DNA of 64,000 bases, from NCBI GenBank assembly GCA_032164245.1, contig JAVMKO010000006.1, positions 33,196,319 through 33,260,318 on the forward strand, given 5' to 3'. Below, piece by piece: positions 60,501 to 64,000 of this stretch (its first letter is position 1; each line of letters begins with the position of its first letter). The position numbers and the translations under genes are program-made. Origin of the DNA: Sternotherus odoratus. Its lineage: Eukaryota > Chordata > Testudines > Kinosternidae. The notes beneath the pieces are model-generated. The model saw nothing but the letters and a program-made list of their open reading frames with translations, had not been told where the DNA came from and did not search any database.

Positions 60501-60937
60501 ACCACAGCTGCACCTCCCTCCTTGTTACATCACAGCCATTTCCACAGGGGCCAATTCTGATGTCACAGAGAGTTAAGGATTTAGATGGGAAACAAGCAGC
60601 AGCAGAACTCTCGGGAAGCAGCAATCCTGCTTTCATGCAAATGTCCCTAGTAATAAAGAACAAGGGAAGAGAAATACCAAAAATATATGGCATAGAGGCA
60701 TAATTGTCCCTTCATAAACCCTAGTTTTTCTTCAAAACATGTTTTAATGAGACCGCTGTGGCTCTTTAACCTCTCACAAAGGCAGTTATATATTACTGGG
60801 AGGGAAAGATTCCTCCTGACCTAGCAACGACCATGGAAATGTGAGCGGAGCAGATATAGCAGCTTGATGTTTATGGGATCTGTCTTCGGTTAGTACAGTG
60901 CACCAGCATGCTGAATTTTTTAAAACATTCAAAATAA

Positions 60938-60963
60938 ATAAAAGAAAGAAAGAAAGAAAGAAG
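60938..60963 (+). repeat. (GAAA)n microsatellite
   Basis: A short tetranucleotide run preceded by A-rich sequence. Confidence 0.85.
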
Positions 60964-61435
60964 AAAACAGGGAAAGATATTTGACCTTTCAGAGCCAGTG
61001 AGTGCTACCTTGTTTGCAATAGCTGCAACATCGACCCCTAACCTCTCATCTCTGCTGCTTAGACTGGGCCCCCCGGAGGCAGTATTCCACTGGGGCACTG
61101 TAGCTTATCACACAGATCCATGTTAAGTTCCACTGCGAGTATAATCTTTGTGTAAGAATTAGTAGCGGCAACAAACAACATGATAATCACAAAATCACAG
61201 TCAAAATATGCTGCTTGAGAGGAGAGGGTGCATGGGAAAAAAAACGCACTGGACTGGAAATTACACTGCTGAGCCCTGCAGCAGAAAGGCCTTCTAACAT
61301 CTAATTAGATTTTGCTGAATGGAGAATTATTTTAATGGAAGTTTTCCTTTTGGTTCCTTGTGTAGGCAGTTTAATCCAGAAAACAACAAGAGTGGTTTCT
61401 ATTCAGACCCAAGCAGAAAATACATTTAAATATAA

Positions 61436-61732
61436 GGCTACATCTACACTACCATGGCAAGTCAACCTATGCTACGCAACTCCAGCTACATGAATAACGT
61501 AGCTGGAGTCGACCGATGTACCTTAGGTCGAGTTACCGCGGGGTCTACACCACGGGGAGGAGAGGGGGGGAAGGGTCGATGGGAAAAAGTCACCCATCAA
61601 CATATCACACTCTTTTCCTTGGGTTTAGAGCACAGGGCTCAACTGGAGAGCGATCTGTAGTTGATTTGGTGGGTCTACTAGTCCCACTAAATCGATCACT
61701 GGTGGATCGATCACTGTAGTGTAGATCTGCCC
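61436..61732. mobile_element. PIF/Harbinger-type MITE, 297 bp
   Basis: TAA target duplications (61433-61435 and 61733-61735) flank imperfect 17-bp TIRs (14 matches) containing 'atctacactac'. A 3-bp TAA duplication fits PIF/Harbinger. The interior has inverted 'gatcgatcac' and 'ggtctac' motifs and is non-coding. Confidence 0.85.
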
Positions 61733-62137
61733 TAAGCCAAAAGTGTGAGTATGTGTGGATAAATATAACATCCATCAACCCATAACATTTCAAAACCCCA
61801 AAAATTGAACCCCCGTCTTCTTGCCTCTATCTTTAGTCCAGAACTGGAGGTACTCTACAAATTTCAAAGAAAGTGGAGTCCGTTAGAAGCTGCCCAAGAA
61901 GAGGTTGGTTTCAGTTCCCATCAACAGAGTCCTACCTTAACAGCCCCTGAGCTATCTTCTCAGATAGTGATTATGGAATGACTCAGGGGATCATGGAGGG
62001 TTTTCAGAACTGAAAAGAAAGTGGGGTACTCAGAGTGAGCATGGTTCCTATGTGGACGATTTAGGGTATTTCCCCCCTTTTGTTTAACCGTGCATTTCTG
62101 AGACCTCTACAGTAGGACAAGCCAGCTTTGCTTAGAT

Positions 62138-62434
62138 CAGGGTCCGACAACCTTTGGCATGCAGCCTGCCAGGGCAAGCCTCTGGTGGGCCACTTTGTTT
62201 ATTTGCCACGTCCACAGGTTCAGCTGCTCGCGGCTTCCACTAGCCACAGTTCGCCATCACAAGCCAGCAGGGGCTACGGGAAGCGGCGCGGGCCAAGGGA
62301 TGTGCTGGCCGCCACTTCCCACAGCCCCATTGGCCACAATCATCCAAACCTGCGAACACAGCAAGTAAACAAACCAGTCTGCCTGCCAGTGGGCTTACCC
62401 TGGTGGGCCGCATGCCAAAGGTTGCCAAACCCTG
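62138..62434. mobile_element. Palindromic hAT MITE, 297 bp
   Basis: The 25-bp TIRs begin CAGGGT and match at 22 of 25 bases. The flanks 'gcttagat' (62130-62137) and 'gcatagat' (62435-62442) agree at 7 of 8 bases. The arms extend inward ('tggtgggcc' with 'ggcttaccctggtgggcc'; 'gtttatttgcc' with 'caagtaaacaaac'). Confidence 0.9.
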
Positions 62435-62444
62435 GCATAGATGC

Positions 62445-63755
62445 TTGGTTCAGACAGAAGATTATTTTTTTAAAATCTCACATAGAAAAATGCATAGGAG
62501 ATCTATATATCAGAGACATCTGAAACTTTCAGCTTCATCTCAGCCTTAATTCAAGTGAACAAACACAGGTTCACATTAATTTTGTCTGGGCCCAAAATAT
62601 CTAGCCTGGATAGGAACTGCTTTGCTCTAGTTATATGCCTGGGAGTCAGTGCATTTTGAGCTCAATCTACATTCTCTGGGATAGGCTGAATGGAGTAAAT
62701 CACATGTGATTTCCTGATACGATCATTTGTCTCACTTCTGGTTTTGATGAATGAGTGATCACATGTGAACCTCTGTGGCCCAGCTGAATTTGGCTATGGG
62801 TTCACAGTGAGATTGATCCCTGGGAAAATTGGATGTATTCGGACTCAAATGCAAAGTTTAGAGCCTGTAAACCAATCACTGAAGATGGAAAAACCAACCA
62901 AACAAAAGAAAACAAAGAACCCACTTTCTTTAAAGCAAATTTGGAAAGATTATCAGAAGTGTAATGTTCATCATATTTGTATTAATCTTTGAACCAGAAA
63001 TCTGAGAGCAAATATGAATATCAGCCATGGGAGACACTTCAGCCTGAGACACCTCTGAATAAATCTACTTCTGCCATTTTCTGATCACTTTCAATGGGAC
63101 ATCATTCAGGCTGTTAGAGTGGTAAATTTCTATGTACAAGCTGACAAATATCCAGTACAGCTCATCTACATATGTGCCTAATAATTTGAGGGGGATTTTA
63201 GGTTTACATGCAGATGATATTTAATCCCAGAAACAGTCCAATGAAGATGAAGAAATGCCTACAAGAAAAAGGATTTATCCTGTGCAATGGAAATTGAAGC
63301 AATGAAACTCCTTCGTCTTTCCTCAGTCTTTCAGACATATGACTAGAATAATCAACTGTTCATTGAAAGGCTTTTAATCTGCCAAAACCTGGACTCAGGA
63401 TTCTTTGTTTCTCCAGCAGCAATGGAGAGCATCTGTAACCTCTAAGATTGAATGCAGCTTGCTTTTTTATATGCTGACTTCAGGATTATTAATATCATCT
63501 GCTGCTGGGGAAACCTAGAACATCAAGCTCAGGTCTTTAGCAGATTAGGAAGAGAGGAACTGATATTAAAGTAAATTAAGATATTTAATAACTAAAGGAC
63601 TTTAGAGATGTTTATCCACATAACAGGGGAAAGAAAGGCACTGCCAGCTTCCCACACTTCTTCAAGCCAAACCCTCACTTTTTCAAAAATTAGTCATTCT
63701 TAATGAAATGCCCCATCATCAGTGTTTAATTAATGAGAGAAGCTTTTTAGTACAC
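62445..63755. other. Unassigned intronic sequence
   Basis: No gene or confident repeat recognised. Confidence 0.4.
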
Positions 63756-63761
63756 ATCAAC

Positions 63762-63840
63762 AGGGCCAGATTTTTCTTTTCCTAACATGACTGTACCTGG
63801 GTGTCACTCCATTGACTTCAGTGCAGTGATTTGGGGCTCT
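63762..63840. repeat. Palindromic 'ctccattgacttcagtg' family copy
   Basis: 'agggccagatttttc' and 'actccattgacttcagtgca' match the family at 16222 and 27838. Confidence 0.55.
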
Positions 63841-63889
63841 TGAACAGATTTTTAATGTAACTGAATTCTATTTATGGTTTCAGTTATTT

Positions 63890-64000
63890 AAAACGAGAGT
63901 GGACTAACCTTGGAAATGTGCCGTGGGTAAAAATCCTCTTGCTATTGGACAGACTAGACAGCCTCATAGGCCTTTTGCATCTTTAAGTGCTACGATTACA
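63890..64000 (+). mobile_element. CR1 LINE 3' end, cut by the window edge
   Basis: 'gctattggacagactagaca', 'gcctcataggccttttgcat' and 'gctacgatta' are the CR1 terminal sequence. Confidence 0.7.

Larger units (their letters stand above)
35140..64000 (-). other. NRXN3: NRXN3 intron upstream of the LNS6 exon (partial)
   Basis: This is the 3' part of the intron that precedes the exon in transcription. The beta-neurexin first exon, expected somewhere upstream in transcription order, was not recognised here. No His/Ser-rich signal-peptide coding stretch or CpG island typical of a beta promoter was seen. The only GC-rich stretch, 54900-55320, belongs to a hAT-like element. Confidence 0.75.

Overview
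This window is a piece of vertebrate nuclear DNA. Dense CR1 retroelement ends, MIR-like SINEs, Penelope-type terminal modules and several hAT and Harbinger MITEs point to a sauropsid, and the repeat mixture looks most like a turtle. That identification rests on recognising repeat families from memory; no search was run.

The only host coding sequence I can defend is one 182-bp exon on the minus strand at 34958-35139. Its 60 complete codons match the first exon of the sixth LNS (laminin G) domain of neurexin-3 (NRXN3), the exon shared by alpha and beta isoforms. It has a consensus donor, a polypyrimidine tract with acceptor AG, and a plausible branch point 29 nt upstream. The rest of the window is then NRXN3 intron: 35140-64000 is the 3' end of the intron upstream of the exon, and 1-34957 is the 5' part of the intron downstream. 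No other NRXN3 exon (beta-specific first exon, splice-site-4 exon, transmembrane or cytoplasmic exons) was recognised.

Layout. 1-11500: old MIR-like SINEs, a Penelope-type terminal module (3181-3342), a purine-rich repeat family (5460-6180), a GATA microsatellite, a decayed tandem array and a 48-50 bp minisatellite. 11521-13316: a 1.8-kb element with terminal inverted repeats enclosing an extremely G-rich array. 13414-34650: two more Penelope-type modules, a Tigger-like MITE, several CR1 and hAT copies, and a solo LTR (31801-32354). 34660-34865: a CR1 relic about 90 bp beyond the splice donor. 39230-64000: further CR1, L2-like, MIR-like, hAT and Harbinger copies, many with readable target-site duplications.

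The most interesting structure is the set of three short fold-back Penelope-type modules, each bounded by a 12-15 bp target-site duplication. Two carry a hammerhead-ribozyme-like core enclosed by a long perfect inverted repeat that would form stem I. One of these lies in the sense orientation of NRXN3 pre-mRNA.
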